Origin: Candidatus Cloacimonadota bacterium
Lineage (GTDB): Bacteria > Muiribacteriota > UBA6191
NCBI GenBank assembly: GCA_019454875.1
Contig: JACFNL010000015.1
Span: forward strand, 1-47,568
Direction of reading: 5' to 3'
Length of the DNA stretch: 47,568 bases
In this document: piece after piece, positions 37,601-44,537 of the stretch
How positions within the stretch are numbered: the first letter of the stretch is position 1
How the letters are laid out: each line of letters begins with the position of its first letter
Position numbers and translations under genes: made by a program
Notes under the pieces: generated by a model
Told to the model about the DNA's origin: nothing
Databases searched by the model: none
Seen by the model: only the letters and a program-made list of their open reading frames with translations

Positions 37601-40219
37601 GATACCCGCTATCGGGAAGGGGACAGGGTTCAGCTGCGTTTTTCCGAGGTGATTAAACCCCTGACACAGGCTCTTGACTCCTACTTTGTCCCTTCTGGAT
37701 TCAGTTTTGGGGGCAATGCCTATTACATTCATGCTGGAAATCAGGTTGAAATCGTACTGGGTACTGGGGCAGTAGTTGACTTAAATGCCAATCCTTCAAT
37801 TCTGGTCACATCAGATGTAATGGATTTTGCCAGTAATCCGGTTGATGTACGCAGGCGACAGATGACATTTACAGTTGAGGATATGGTAGGGCCACGGATC
37901 ATTAAGGTGGACTATGACAAACGATCCACTGGTATTAACTATGTTCAGGGTGACAGGATCCGTATTGAATTTGACGAAGCGGTGAACACTACCGTGTTTA
38001 ATCCCCAGAATCTGGACTCGTTACTCACTTTAGGAAATTTCACCTCCTTTGGCAGTAATCCCGGAATTCAGTTTGAAGAGGGTGGCAGAGTATTGATAAT
38101 TACTTTGGGTGCATTGCCTTCCGGCCTTGGCCCCCAGGTGGCTTTGAGGCCGTCCAGTGCGGTAGTGGATTTAAGTGGGAACGCTTCTGGAACAGGAGAA
38201 TTAATTGCCAGTAGAGGAATTTCTCTGCCATCAGAGGATACACTGGCTCCAACAGCTAAAATTCGCTACAGCCGTCAGGGACTGATTTTTGATTTTATGA
38301 ATCCTCTGACTGTGATCAATGCTGGGGAACTCCTGGTGGAAGCAGATTTTTCCGAGATTCAGACTGCAGTTCCCCGAATATCTATCGAAAATGGCTCTAA
38401 TACTATTGTGTCTTTGGATTCCATGTCTCAGATTCAAAATAGCTCAAGGCCAATGCAGCTGTGGTTTTATCGTCATAGAATTGGTTCAGATGATGGTCTT
38501 AACCGTGTGATACTTGATGGAGACTCAGATCCAATATCTGGGTTGGCATTGATGCAGCCAATCAACAATTCCTTTTTTGTAGATACATTATTGCCAATTT
38601 TGCAGTTGCCCTTGTTAGCAGGTTCTTCCACTGACAATGCTTTGGAAAACAGACAAATCAGCGTTACAGGTATCTCAAACGAGGACTTAAAAGATATTCG
38701 GGTTACGGTTTTGACAACCTTGGGTAGTGTTTCGGCCTCAGTGACCCTAAATCCAGTCAATAGAAAAAGTTTTCAGTTCAGTGCCATCAATTTAAACCCA
38801 GGGGAAAACCGTTTTCGCCTGGTTGGTACTGACATGGCGGGAAATCCCGGTGAATTGATTAAATCCATATACTATGCGGCTGATGGTACAACTGGAGGCG
38901 GTACAACTCCTGGGGTTGTGGAGCTGGATCTGGACTTTGACAAGGATGGGGTACCCAATTCTCAGGATGTATTTTCCCGTGACCCATCGGAATGGGAAGA
39001 TACGGATGGAGATGGGGTCGGAGATAATGCCGATGAAGACGCTGATGGAGATGGTATCCCTGATGAACTGGAACGCTCTATAGTCTGTGGTGGAAGAGTC
39101 TATGACTTTTCCAAGGATTCAGACAATGATGGGATTCCCAATGCTTTTGATGATGATATGGATGGAGATGGAATTCCAAATCATCTTGAGTCTGGTTATG
39201 CAGCCGGACTGACCCCTGTTGGTCAGATGCTTGATTTTAACAATAATGGAATTCCCAACTACCAGGATCCAGATGAAAGAGCTAGATTTGCCGCCTGGGA
39301 TCACTGTGCTTCCCTGGGCCAAAGTCAGAGTTTAACAGCGGTGTTGGGCACAAACCTGACTCCAGGAACGGTGTTTGCTGGAATCAAAGATGAAATTTTA
39401 CTGATTCCTCAAGGTGGTAAGGATGTCAGTTACGATATGAGTGATTTGGGTGTTGAGTATCGTGAACTGACCGATGTGGTTTTACCTCGTACACCGGATT
39501 TGGAAGGATTGTTTCCAATCATGCAGGTTAAGCCCGAGAATCAGCCCATACTTCTGGATGAAACACCTACGGGGTTTGAGGTAGTTGGTAAAGTGTTATC
39601 TATCAAAGGCAGGGTTAAAGCTGGCAAAACCGTTGATTTCCCTTTTCCGCTACCATCGTATTTCAAAAATAACAGTGTTGTCCGTACAGCCGATATCCGT
39701 TTACAGTATTTTGATACCCAGGAAAACAAATGGGTTGATTCTGGTACTCCTGTGCGTATAGAAGGGGCCATCGTATATGGTCGAATCAAACATTTTTCGG
39801 ACTGGAGAATTCTAAGAAATGTTGGCTCCGTGTTTGACAACAATGCCGGTGGCTCTCTGAGTGCTGTATCGTCAGGCTCAGGTGGCGGCGGCGGTGGTGG
39901 TGGCTGTTTTATTGTTACAGCAGCATCAGGTAAGAATTCGTATCTGGTTCAGATATATTCCCGGTTTCGTGATCGGGTTTTGATGCAATCCGAATCCACA
40001 CGGATGCTGGTACAGATGTATTACGAATTTTCGCCGACTCTTGCCAGAGAAATGTCTTCCATGCCAGCTCTTAAATTGTTGGTACTTGCTCTTTTAACCT
40101 TGGCTTCGCCCCTGGTCGTACTGGCAGGTTCCGGTCTGCTGGGCCTCTTTTTTCTCGCTCTGATTGGGGCTATGGGATTGCGGTTTTTACGCCAAATTTC
40201 TGCTTGCAATAATTTATAA
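28676..40219 (+). CDS. giant exported repeat protein with cadherin-like, TSP3 and CFI-box C-terminal regions
   Basis: This 3847-aa protein has a signal peptide (residues 1-25, ILSIFLCILILCTLSVSLYA). The N-terminus resembles a lamin-tail-like domain (GDVIISEVILDD, ELKNISG). From about residue 1050 to 2570 many beta-sandwich repeats end in 'NDxP' linkers (GNDPPTF, VNDPVRI, INDPPLI, INDTPFL, VNDSPII, INDPPRF), as in cadherin-like adhesion repeats. Residues about 2800-3200 hold four Swm-type units (DRLLLEFSE, DRVQLRFSE, DRIRIEFDE). Thrombospondin-3-like Asp repeats lie at 3417-3535. The end has a Gly run, CFIVTAASG (about 3742), RFRDRVL, and a membrane span (about 3800-3842). It is probably a calcium-stabilised surface or secreted adhesin. 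The frame is intact throughout. Confidence 0.9.
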   Translation: MIDRILSIFLCILILCTLSVSLYAVPDRGDVIISEVILDDDGVYAAIPRRAGIAHTAETDIIVELKNISGQIQDFTGLRLFYIIEPYALTHPDNNQFDICGMSVGTAHIQSMDITVASGEQPNNISAGDFFVIQEYGPSTQLYPTNGTKTGIMFRKNAPWVPVSLPLHRYPGIGGNYTTAPQNLSYHTFMLGSERGNTGTNLGNPTLIDSAEFSEPTTEYTNGGTAPIAQIRGLPRYCVGNKFTNDGHFTKDGLDDDPGGALSPVGAQNLTILLFSTNGGATVELLDVFSIGPAGAQIDLDSILSDGGTSPAIALLLAANGINPFTPYTFNFAGSTLEMFDLANGDDNTLLGAGTKGLHEVSFQRQPAAENRASNSRNDFFKGSASKGTGLTLPPDGGGDMINTAAVSLNRRGNAAGADILVNTSPTSPGDTQSRYKVIVTTAVPVSAIDATIIRVGVGPVGPARPMVFAGSQWTLELNNVLSAITDVTEYQIRFLITPVSGAPGDVTPAGTSFFAKSFGPGITMGTRTPSGSGPFVDTSSFSIDASLLDTGTINFNSANVYLVTTNGARVSGAPDRPLVCDGSTGSQTCSTTAYSLSGISVNNQIQYCFRVDATDEFLNSGTNNNCNSPFTVTKRPALKSTASVTVAPGTTETIDISNTSLYLDSFNFQGAITFALESSSAYATCVLSGTMVTITAATVGSGGSCRFTVTGQGLTPNTNQLLTVIADPNATVLEDFKLAPGLNPLLPGQLTNKARVSVSDFLEIEARLTDAQGIDSTVGAQSVVLHFVATSVPGLEGQTIYSFFMYNDGTDIRTASGAPPGAAFGTRHLYGYSLNDNNRITPNASVSPGGFVSFPQALSPENYYSFRIDPPTPDDRWHLAIKPFLFQITTDFQLDLEVTDLNANKTYLPNVGNVSVAAGPGFVLKPVKDTINEGDTSERTIALRDYECNGPPAVGTRKCGGAGNNPLNGAEHDALVWYVDSFDGKSDPPAGPRTGFFEYVNPVVTPASSNTGDQFNYKVNPNACGLGRINFTVEDSAGFRVTTDEFSIQVTCQNDNPQYASTPFIGPLTAPENASGFPISLLTVAGEVTQLGLPEGAPLYGETATNQLVWEILDGHPSQSVSILTTWEIVGSSLVVTATTAVFHSTGAFDSLVVCVRDGAGLYPNNGTITKDAFNNACTVLRIQILDVLDLPLISTNGQFPAVPAPSPINVPEDTPTTVQVGIWDVDGPYPAVFSTSIVSDPLSIISSITFSNRQAVGTTGETWDMLITPSLNKTGTATVVLKGQTGVQFATQQLTIHVLPGNDPPTFTGIPCLRNPVSEKEDWGTTTSQLSFAVVTDVDLSDVANPSFPGEYRWSLTSVTYNGFIPVGVAESMGMTAVSSATTLTTPVAGSFVNAEIVQIMVGGDGSNGLITFQSNPFAYGTATLGIRITDQNGNGLFAENSQCSIQIESVTNPPVIRQSLFQANKTVLEDQEGYFFDLGPYELDPFNALTNDSDLFWSVNLAEPTTLFDIPANYPPYFRDFLDAENKASGAYNRMRFGPDTAIFGANGSPISPISTKISPMTTLTTRFLDPVSDRLFIRAAPDAHGTLPLILTLNRTNATPVTTRVDFVISPVNDPVRITMLDPENSAVAIAPFVNLEENTSVHFLNLTTWENDARDFTPVTTGNGLRWVEGQITSGDTGIFTISCPSAPGTKFQSSQSDGPTGANPAGSDNLCLVPNNNVAYLQASTVLNLALNDNGNINPVNLAVPVTLFGHNDYPVMDFLSAGITYDQTQGRYIWRVSEGAGARTSDLKPLMKDEEESLQVPNTEKTMAWYFDDFPKTLSGTGPGNLNKSLTLGGFPFLLTIDPVSKILTYNTTVSQLSGPTLPIVTMFLCDTGYPYYEAAPTNSTRTSRKCSMAQVQFVVEAINDPPLISMPDTILATAFRVNEGQCLSVDMEPFVTDPDTGISQISMFVSTTNGITNQDVNLSLFSMPWVTSNGFILNAGQLGREQNCSLQELDLETGPLSRSALRMFGSVKVDLVVRDNEGATSTRSLTLTWDPVWAAPSIGVSSQWSTSPLTSLQIWSVKEDSGTTKISLSTDIPDEMLLDLDLGYGEDYEDYTWSISHLGVQTDSLLTSLFSLKIETTTTGDFLSYSVLPNASTTGEYVTLIVTDSQGLMGIRTIILKIDEINDTPFLYSRPTICGIGAENSCLPENVTTYIQLADFLSDANDSPQDELIVRIVNNLTDCVVGPTLPGVLTTSNSVFATTVETQRLKITPLPHKFHPKQPGSNDLFGDILRLCVSDSRSTTQVALATTVEVFVRPVNDSPIITAPLDQVSFHLLEDVELKVPFMVSDSLDTINPGMQSYMRFTSERISDLGPNPSVISTSIYDVTMLGAELILRTKQDLFSSQTEHYRVRVIDEGDLWQNRFGPSSTTTSVRISLTSSPVNDAGRFCELSAVGCVPLGSLDISIAEDTSAVYPLNQQFKLFDPDNAAASSYAFSLEPSTIVTNKLYSLSSGGIVRFQLSSHLIGPNGRDSFSSVLSSVILTEETHGTVNNLNLYLHDTSEPQVLVSTLPINYVFQPINDPPRFTQTIPVIQASKNATQPVSVNLTQFKFDPDTALNQVCYSVVTFNPAMIQAYFPSGYGPAVFNQNNCVTQAENLNIFPLPGVSGSTSLQLAIYDTTDLSSATTSVAVQILATEPVFDLTQKPKVSELGLLVVTAPGVYNFRAQDLLIDDSPIVVNPAIPNFFVNTSDLSTILQGQRLTALNLDFFQIRINPANGELEITPDYADFRDGTRSFWLYYEDANGNIGKMVASITKRHAFLKSVRVDDVDGNGGLGFGDRLLLEFSETSGGVRGLLNGNGSFTALSVNNISQVVIGQVTGVDIAQNAYGIPTPYAVELYDHKFDPIHPSLAATAQQSGAYFVQLTLADGFNPNLNGVRTSHSLATPPFQNLRFSRDVTATSRALSIAAMQDQVPPRLMQARLIDFDKDTRYREGDRVQLRFSEVIKPLTQALDSYFVPSGFSFGGNAYYIHAGNQVEIVLGTGAVVDLNANPSILVTSDVMDFASNPVDVRRRQMTFTVEDMVGPRIIKVDYDKRSTGINYVQGDRIRIEFDEAVNTTVFNPQNLDSLLTLGNFTSFGSNPGIQFEEGGRVLIITLGALPSGLGPQVALRPSSAVVDLSGNASGTGELIASRGISLPSEDTLAPTAKIRYSRQGLIFDFMNPLTVINAGELLVEADFSEIQTAVPRISIENGSNTIVSLDSMSQIQNSSRPMQLWFYRHRIGSDDGLNRVILDGDSDPISGLALMQPINNSFFVDTLLPILQLPLLAGSSTDNALENRQISVTGISNEDLKDIRVTVLTTLGSVSASVTLNPVNRKSFQFSAINLNPGENRFRLVGTDMAGNPGELIKSIYYAADGTTGGGTTPGVVELDLDFDKDGVPNSQDVFSRDPSEWEDTDGDGVGDNADEDADGDGIPDELERSIVCGGRVYDFSKDSDNDGIPNAFDDDMDGDGIPNHLESGYAAGLTPVGQMLDFNNNGIPNYQDPDERARFAAWDHCASLGQSQSLTAVLGTNLTPGTVFAGIKDEILLIPQGGKDVSYDMSDLGVEYRELTDVVLPRTPDLEGLFPIMQVKPENQPILLDETPTGFEVVGKVLSIKGRVKAGKTVDFPFPLPSYFKNNSVVRTADIRLQYFDTQENKWVDSGTPVRIEGAIVYGRIKHFSDWRILRNVGSVFDNNAGGSLSAVSSGSGGGGGGGGCFIVTAASGKNSYLVQIYSRFRDRVLMQSESTRMLVQMYYEFSPTLAREMSSMPALKLLVLALLTLASPLVVLAGSGLLGLFFLALIGAMGLRFLRQISACNNL
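38934..39283 (+). repeat. thrombospondin-type-3-like Asp/Gly repeats
   Basis: Within the giant protein, repeated calcium-binding units DxDxDGxxD are visible: DFDKDGVPNSQDV, DTDGDGVGDNADEDADGDGI, DSDNDGIPNAFDDDMDGDGI and a decayed DFNNNGIPNYQDP. At DNA level GATGGAGATGG recurs. Confidence 0.85.
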
Positions 40220-40231
40220 ATGTGATATTAT
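40204..40231 (+). promoter_or_regulatory. promoter of the tRNA array
   Basis: TTGCAA (40204-40209), a 16-nt spacer and TATTAT (40226-40231) preceded by TG at 40223 form a good extended -10 promoter. It overlaps the last codons of the giant gene. Transcription would begin near 40238, 14 nt before tRNA-Val, with a C/T-rich stretch between. Confidence 0.65.
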
Positions 40232-40251
40232 CTCCTCACCTTGAAATACAG

Positions 40252-40325
40252 GGGCGTTTAGCTCAGTTGGTTAGAGCATCTGCCTTACAAGCAGAGGGTC
40301 GTAGGTTCGAGTCCTTCAACGCCCA
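40252..40325 (+). tRNA. tRNA-Val (anticodon TAC)
   Basis: A 74-nt cloverleaf: acceptor GGGCGTT pairs with AACGCCC, D-arm TAGCTCAGTTGGTTAGAGCA, anticodon loop CTTACAA (TAC), T-arm loop GGTTCGAGTCC, discriminator A. CCA is not encoded. Confidence 0.95.
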
Positions 40326-40351
40326 TTGAAGTATTTTTTGGTTGGGAATCT

Positions 40352-40425
40352 GGGGTTGTAGCTCAGTTGGTTAGAGTGCCTGCCTGTCACGCAGGAGGTC
40401 GCGAGTTCGAGCCTCGTCAGCCCCG
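40352..40425 (+). tRNA. tRNA-Asp (anticodon GTC)
   Basis: A 74-nt cloverleaf: acceptor GGGGTTG pairs with CAGCCCC (one G-U), anticodon loop CTGTCAC (GTC), T-loop GTTCGAGCC, discriminator G as expected for Asp. CCA is not encoded. Confidence 0.95.
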
Positions 40426-40444
40426 TTTTTTTATTGTCCAATTT

Positions 40445-40517
<73 letters not shown>

Positions 40518-40530
40518 TCTTGGATTGCTC

Positions 40531-40602
40531 GGCGACATGGCCAAGTGGTAAGGCGAGGGATTGCAAATCCCTTATTCCCCGGTTCGAATCCGGGTGTCGC
40601 CT
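40531..40602 (+). tRNA. tRNA-Cys (anticodon GCA)
   Basis: A 72-nt cloverleaf: acceptor GGCGACA pairs with TGTCGCC, anticodon loop TTGCAAA (GCA), T-loop GGTTCGAATCC, and discriminator T, the known identity base for Cys. CCA is not encoded. It is the last gene of the array. Confidence 0.95.
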
Positions 40603-40635
40603 TTTCTTGTCCATCTGTTTATTCATTGTAAAAAC

Positions 40636-40662
40636 AAGGCCCTGGCAATTTGCCAGGGCCTT
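40636..40662. terminator. bidirectional intrinsic terminator
   Basis: A perfect 12-bp stem, AAGGCCCTGGCA with TGCCAGGGCCTT, closes a 3-nt loop. On the minus strand it is followed by TGTTTTTAC, a good U-tract for the metallopeptidase gene; on the plus strand by CTATTT, a poorer tract for the tRNA array. It lies between these convergent units. Confidence 0.85.
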
Positions 40663-40682
40663 CTATTTGAAAGGACTTTGTT

Positions 40683-43600
40683 TTACAGATTCAACATGAT
40701 TGGGTACTGTAAAACTCCTTCTTTGGTATGAAATTGAACTGAGATAAGGTCATCCTGCTCCAGATCCTGCTTGGTTCCCAGGATGGTTATAGTCCTGGTG
40801 CTGGCATTCACTGGAAATTCAGTCTTTTGCAGAGCAAGGTTATCCCCAGCAGTAACCACGATGGTGTTGTTGCCAATGTCACCTAGTGATTCCACATTTA
40901 GTACAATCTGGAAATTGTTTCCGCTAAACATAGGTGTTTCGGCATTGACCGATACAATGGGCAATACATCCATAACCGGATTTTTTGCCTGAAGTCGTGC
41001 CTGCCTTTGGCTGATTGTGTCTAAAATACTGCTGGCTAGCCGTTCGGACTCCTCATGATTTTCCAAAAGAAGCTCAACCTCAAGGGAAGATCTCTCCAAG
41101 GACTCCTGGGACAGAAGCATCATATCCTGAGTCACCGAGTTAAGCCCTGTACCTAAAAGAGCCAGTTCTTCGGTTTTAAGAAGTCTTGAATACTCCTCAT
41201 CTGCCTTAGCTAAATCGGTAATGATGATAATGTTTTTACCAGCTCCAAGCTCTCTTGATCTGGCCATATTAAGGGCTGTCTTTAAAAGAGATGAATACTC
41301 CTCGGAGGCTTTCAGTAACCGAGTGCGATGTTCGCTTAAATTCACCTGGCTCTTTGGATATTCCAAAAAGACATCCTTATCGGGATTCACTACGGTGTCC
41401 CCCTCATAAGGTCTGAACGAGGCATCCACAATACCTCCTACTTTTTTTGGAATAGAGTACAGGTAGGAGCTTGACTCATAAACAGAATGGGCCAGTAGTC
41501 CAGTTCCAGTGACAGCGGATACCAGGCCAATCACTTTGGATATGGCTGTAGGATCCAGTAGGGCTGTCATTCCGGCCAGCTGGGTAATATGCTTGGCAAG
41601 TTGTGCGTATTCCCTCTCTTTTTTAGAGCGGATCGTGATTTCATTTATCTTTTCCTCAATAGGAAAGAGATGAATACGAACATCTTCCGAAGCGTCTTCA
41701 GTTGTTCCACTGACCTTCATCCCAAGAGCTTTGGTGGCAATGAGATTCACATTCGGCTGCCCCAGATCCACAATACCAATTTTTGGTACGCTCATCAGGG
41801 CATATTTACCCAAAGTTTTGGCAGCAAAGGGTTTCATCCATTTTCTGTCACTCTCAAGAGTCAAATCAAACACCTTTGCCCAGACCGTTGTTATCACAGA
41901 GGAGGCAATCGGCACGATGGTATTGTAAGGGGAGGGGAGCTTCACAGAGGCTAATGCCACAACCTTGGAGAAAATCTGAACCAGTTTGGCATGGATTCTC
42001 TTTTTAAGAGCATCTGCGGCTTTACCTACAACGCCACCCTTTTCAATCAAGGGATTCATAAGGGTTGTAATAGCATGTTTACTTTGTAAAAAGAAGGAAG
42101 CCAGATCCAGAAGAGACAAAGAAGCTTCCTCAGCCATTCCCAGACCATCATTGTAGGTTTTTACTACAGCAGATTCTGCAATAGCCATCCTTCTTAAGAC
42201 CTCGTGATGTGAAGGACCCCCCGTTTTTTCCCAGTCATTCAAAATGGCATTTAACTGATCCACTCTGTAGTTTTTAAGGGCAAAACCATCGGGGATCGGA
42301 AGGTGAGGAAAGCCCTTTAACAATTCAAGCAGTTTGTAGATATCAAGAATCTGGCCTTCTAAAAACTTTGGATCAATCTTTAAGTGAGAGAGGGCATGTA
42401 CCCCTTCTCTGGCCTTTTTTACTAAAAACTTGATATTGTCATGAGCAGAGTCAGCATTATCAGCTTTGCCAAGAAACTCAACCATTTCTTCCATGGTTTT
42501 TTGCATCAGCACTTCCCCAGCAGAAGAATCAAGGAGTCGGAACTGATACTGCCTCATCAATTCCCGCATGTTTTGGGAATTTTCCTGACGAAATGATTCG
42601 GAAAGCTCTGAATATTCTTTAGTGAATATCTCAAGTGAAGAAGGATTGTTTACCAGATAATCCAAAAAGGCATTTTCGTCTGTGAGCCAGAGCTCAACCA
42701 GGCTTTGCTCCCCACTGCGAGTGGGCACTACGGTATCGGTAACACTCAGTTTATAGCTGATTTCACCACCTGCGGTAGAGACAGGAATGATGGTCAAGTC
42801 GCTCAAACCAGTTATATCCACAGTAAAGGTGGCATCATTTTTTTTGTCTAAAACCACCTGTTCGAGGGTTTTGTTTCCAGAGTTATCCTGTTTCAGAACA
42901 TGCAGGGCAAATTTTTTCTGTTTGCCAATCAGGCCCTTTTGGTCTCCATCGAATTGAAAGGTAAGCTGATTAGGATCGCGAATTGTTTTGGTCTGAAAAG
43001 AATACACGGGGATTTTACCCAAAACAACCGCACCCTCGGACACAATTTCATAATTAACACCAGTGACCTGCAATCCACCCCGAACAAATGGTCCCACCTC
43101 AATCTGATGTTTTCCATTCACTTCTGTGGTTGGCATGAGAAGATATTGTCCATCCACTGTACTTCCAGCCGGTCGCCAGACTTCTGGAGGTAAAACCCCA
43201 TTGTTGAGATTCCAGCGAATGGTAGCGGGATAATCTGCATAGATTTTAATTTTGTCCACCAGAGTTGCATTCATGGGTTCGCTGACAACTTTTTTGGAGA
43301 AATGAATAAAGTCAGCAGCTTTCTGGTTGACTGTTGTTTCAATCACTGTACCAGAAGCTGAGGCAAACGACTGTAGATGGGTTGGCTGTACTTTGATGGG
43401 AAGGGTTTTATCATAGGCATACTGCCCTTGAGCCACCTTGGAGTCGTTAATGAAGTTGGCTAACAGAAAATCCATAATGATTTCATCAATATCTCTGGTG
43501 ATTCCATGCTGCTTCAGAACATGGGCCACAGACTCCATACCCTTTAACTCGGATGCAACAATGTCCCGAAAAATTAAGGCAGATTTTTCCATGTCGTTTA

Positions 43601-44453
43601 TGACTTTGGTGGCCAGATAGTACATAAACAGGTACACATTGCCATAATCATCAATGCCGTTGTTAAACTCATCAATCTGGGTGTCCGGGGATTTCAGAAA
43701 GGATAAAATCTGGGGAGCATGCCCAAAATCATTGACCCAGAAAGAAATCTGGGACATAGCTTCGTTAAGCCATAACTGTTCGCGCTTGTCATGGTTGAAA
43801 TGAATCATGTGCTGAAACTCGTGAGCCAGGATGCCTAAATAGTCCTTAGTGGTTGGATCAGAAGGGTAGATATCCATGTAGAAAATTTCTCTTTCATTGG
43901 AGAACTGCCACATGGAGGTTGGAAACTGATCCACTGGAGAAAAGTATCCACCAACATAACCTTTGCCAGGCTCCCATCCGTCCTGTATATCCAGAAACAG
44001 TAGGGTGATTTTTTCATCAAAATCTACACCGGGTTTGTTCTCCACACCAAAAAACTTATGATTTGTAGGATAAATTTCTGTATCAAAGCGATGGGCCAGC
44101 ATTTCTGCAGTTGCCTGACTCATCCGATTTTCCTGATCAAGCTCAAGATAGATGTAGCAGTGTTTTCCAACATGTTTTAAAGTGGCTTCGACCTGGACAG
44201 GGGAATTGGCTGCCACATTCATGGCCCAGAATGTAGTTCTTTCACCAACCTGAACAGCTTTGGCTGCCCGCTTCATGACGGGAGCAGGTGGTTCCCCATA
44301 TTTTGAAACCAGTTCCTGATACACGGTATCCAAGTATTCTACTTCAGTGGTAAATCCACCTTCTTCAAAAAACTTGCTCTTCAGGCCATGAGCCTGACTC
44401 ACTGTTGTCAAAAGGCTGCCTGCAATGGCTAAAGCCCCAATCAGTTTATACAT
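40683..44453 (-). CDS. large exported zinc metallopeptidase, HEFQH type (M30-like)
   Basis: The 1256-aa protein has a signal peptide (MYKLIGALAIAGSLLTTVSQ, cleavage after AHG or near residue 21). The peptidase domain occupies about residues 50-350, with zinc motif LAHEFQHMIHF near residue 210 (two His ligands and catalytic Glu) and LWLNEAMSQ about 17 residues later, giving the third ligand Glu. This gluzincin arrangement resembles family M30 (hyicolysin). The following 900 residues include beta-rich segments and long helical regions (620-830 and 1060-1180), and a C-terminal beta domain (NAETPMFSGNNFQIVLNVES). No membrane anchor is seen, so it is probably secreted. AAAGGATC precedes the ATG. 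Confidence 0.8.
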   Translation of the reverse strand: MYKLIGALAIAGSLLTTVSQAHGLKSKFFEEGGFTTEVEYLDTVYQELVSKYGEPPAPVMKRAAKAVQVGERTTFWAMNVAANSPVQVEATLKHVGKHCYIYLELDQENRMSQATAEMLAHRFDTEIYPTNHKFFGVENKPGVDFDEKITLLFLDIQDGWEPGKGYVGGYFSPVDQFPTSMWQFSNEREIFYMDIYPSDPTTKDYLGILAHEFQHMIHFNHDKREQLWLNEAMSQISFWVNDFGHAPQILSFLKSPDTQIDEFNNGIDDYGNVYLFMYYLATKVINDMEKSALIFRDIVASELKGMESVAHVLKQHGITRDIDEIIMDFLLANFINDSKVAQGQYAYDKTLPIKVQPTHLQSFASASGTVIETTVNQKAADFIHFSKKVVSEPMNATLVDKIKIYADYPATIRWNLNNGVLPPEVWRPAGSTVDGQYLLMPTTEVNGKHQIEVGPFVRGGLQVTGVNYEIVSEGAVVLGKIPVYSFQTKTIRDPNQLTFQFDGDQKGLIGKQKKFALHVLKQDNSGNKTLEQVVLDKKNDATFTVDITGLSDLTIIPVSTAGGEISYKLSVTDTVVPTRSGEQSLVELWLTDENAFLDYLVNNPSSLEIFTKEYSELSESFRQENSQNMRELMRQYQFRLLDSSAGEVLMQKTMEEMVEFLGKADNADSAHDNIKFLVKKAREGVHALSHLKIDPKFLEGQILDIYKLLELLKGFPHLPIPDGFALKNYRVDQLNAILNDWEKTGGPSHHEVLRRMAIAESAVVKTYNDGLGMAEEASLSLLDLASFFLQSKHAITTLMNPLIEKGGVVGKAADALKKRIHAKLVQIFSKVVALASVKLPSPYNTIVPIASSVITTVWAKVFDLTLESDRKWMKPFAAKTLGKYALMSVPKIGIVDLGQPNVNLIATKALGMKVSGTTEDASEDVRIHLFPIEEKINEITIRSKKEREYAQLAKHITQLAGMTALLDPTAISKVIGLVSAVTGTGLLAHSVYESSSYLYSIPKKVGGIVDASFRPYEGDTVVNPDKDVFLEYPKSQVNLSEHRTRLLKASEEYSSLLKTALNMARSRELGAGKNIIIITDLAKADEEYSRLLKTEELALLGTGLNSVTQDMMLLSQESLERSSLEVELLLENHEESERLASSILDTISQRQARLQAKNPVMDVLPIVSVNAETPMFSGNNFQIVLNVESLGDIGNNTIVVTAGDNLALQKTEFPVNASTRTITILGTKQDLEQDDLISVQFHTKEGVLQYPIMLNL

Positions 44454-44495
44454 ATTATGATCCTTTCTACACTCTTAAACTCAGCGCGATCCCAA

Positions 44496-44523
44496 ATTAT
44501 AGTGAGGAATTTTTGGTTGGCAA
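44496..44523 (-). promoter_or_regulatory. promoter of the metallopeptidase gene
   Basis: On the minus strand TTGCCA (44523-44518), a 16-nt spacer and TATAAT (44501-44496) form a strong sigma-70-like promoter. Transcription near 44489 leaves a leader of about 36 nt with AAAGGA before the ATG. It lies between this gene and the OPT stop, so the two are separately transcribed. Confidence 0.65.
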
Positions 44524-44537
44524 GGGTCAACAGACGG

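Noticed and set aside
31000..38900. CRISPR or DNA-level tandem repeat array in the giant gene
   Set aside because: Repetition is at protein-domain level and diverged; there are no regular identical DNA repeats with spacers.
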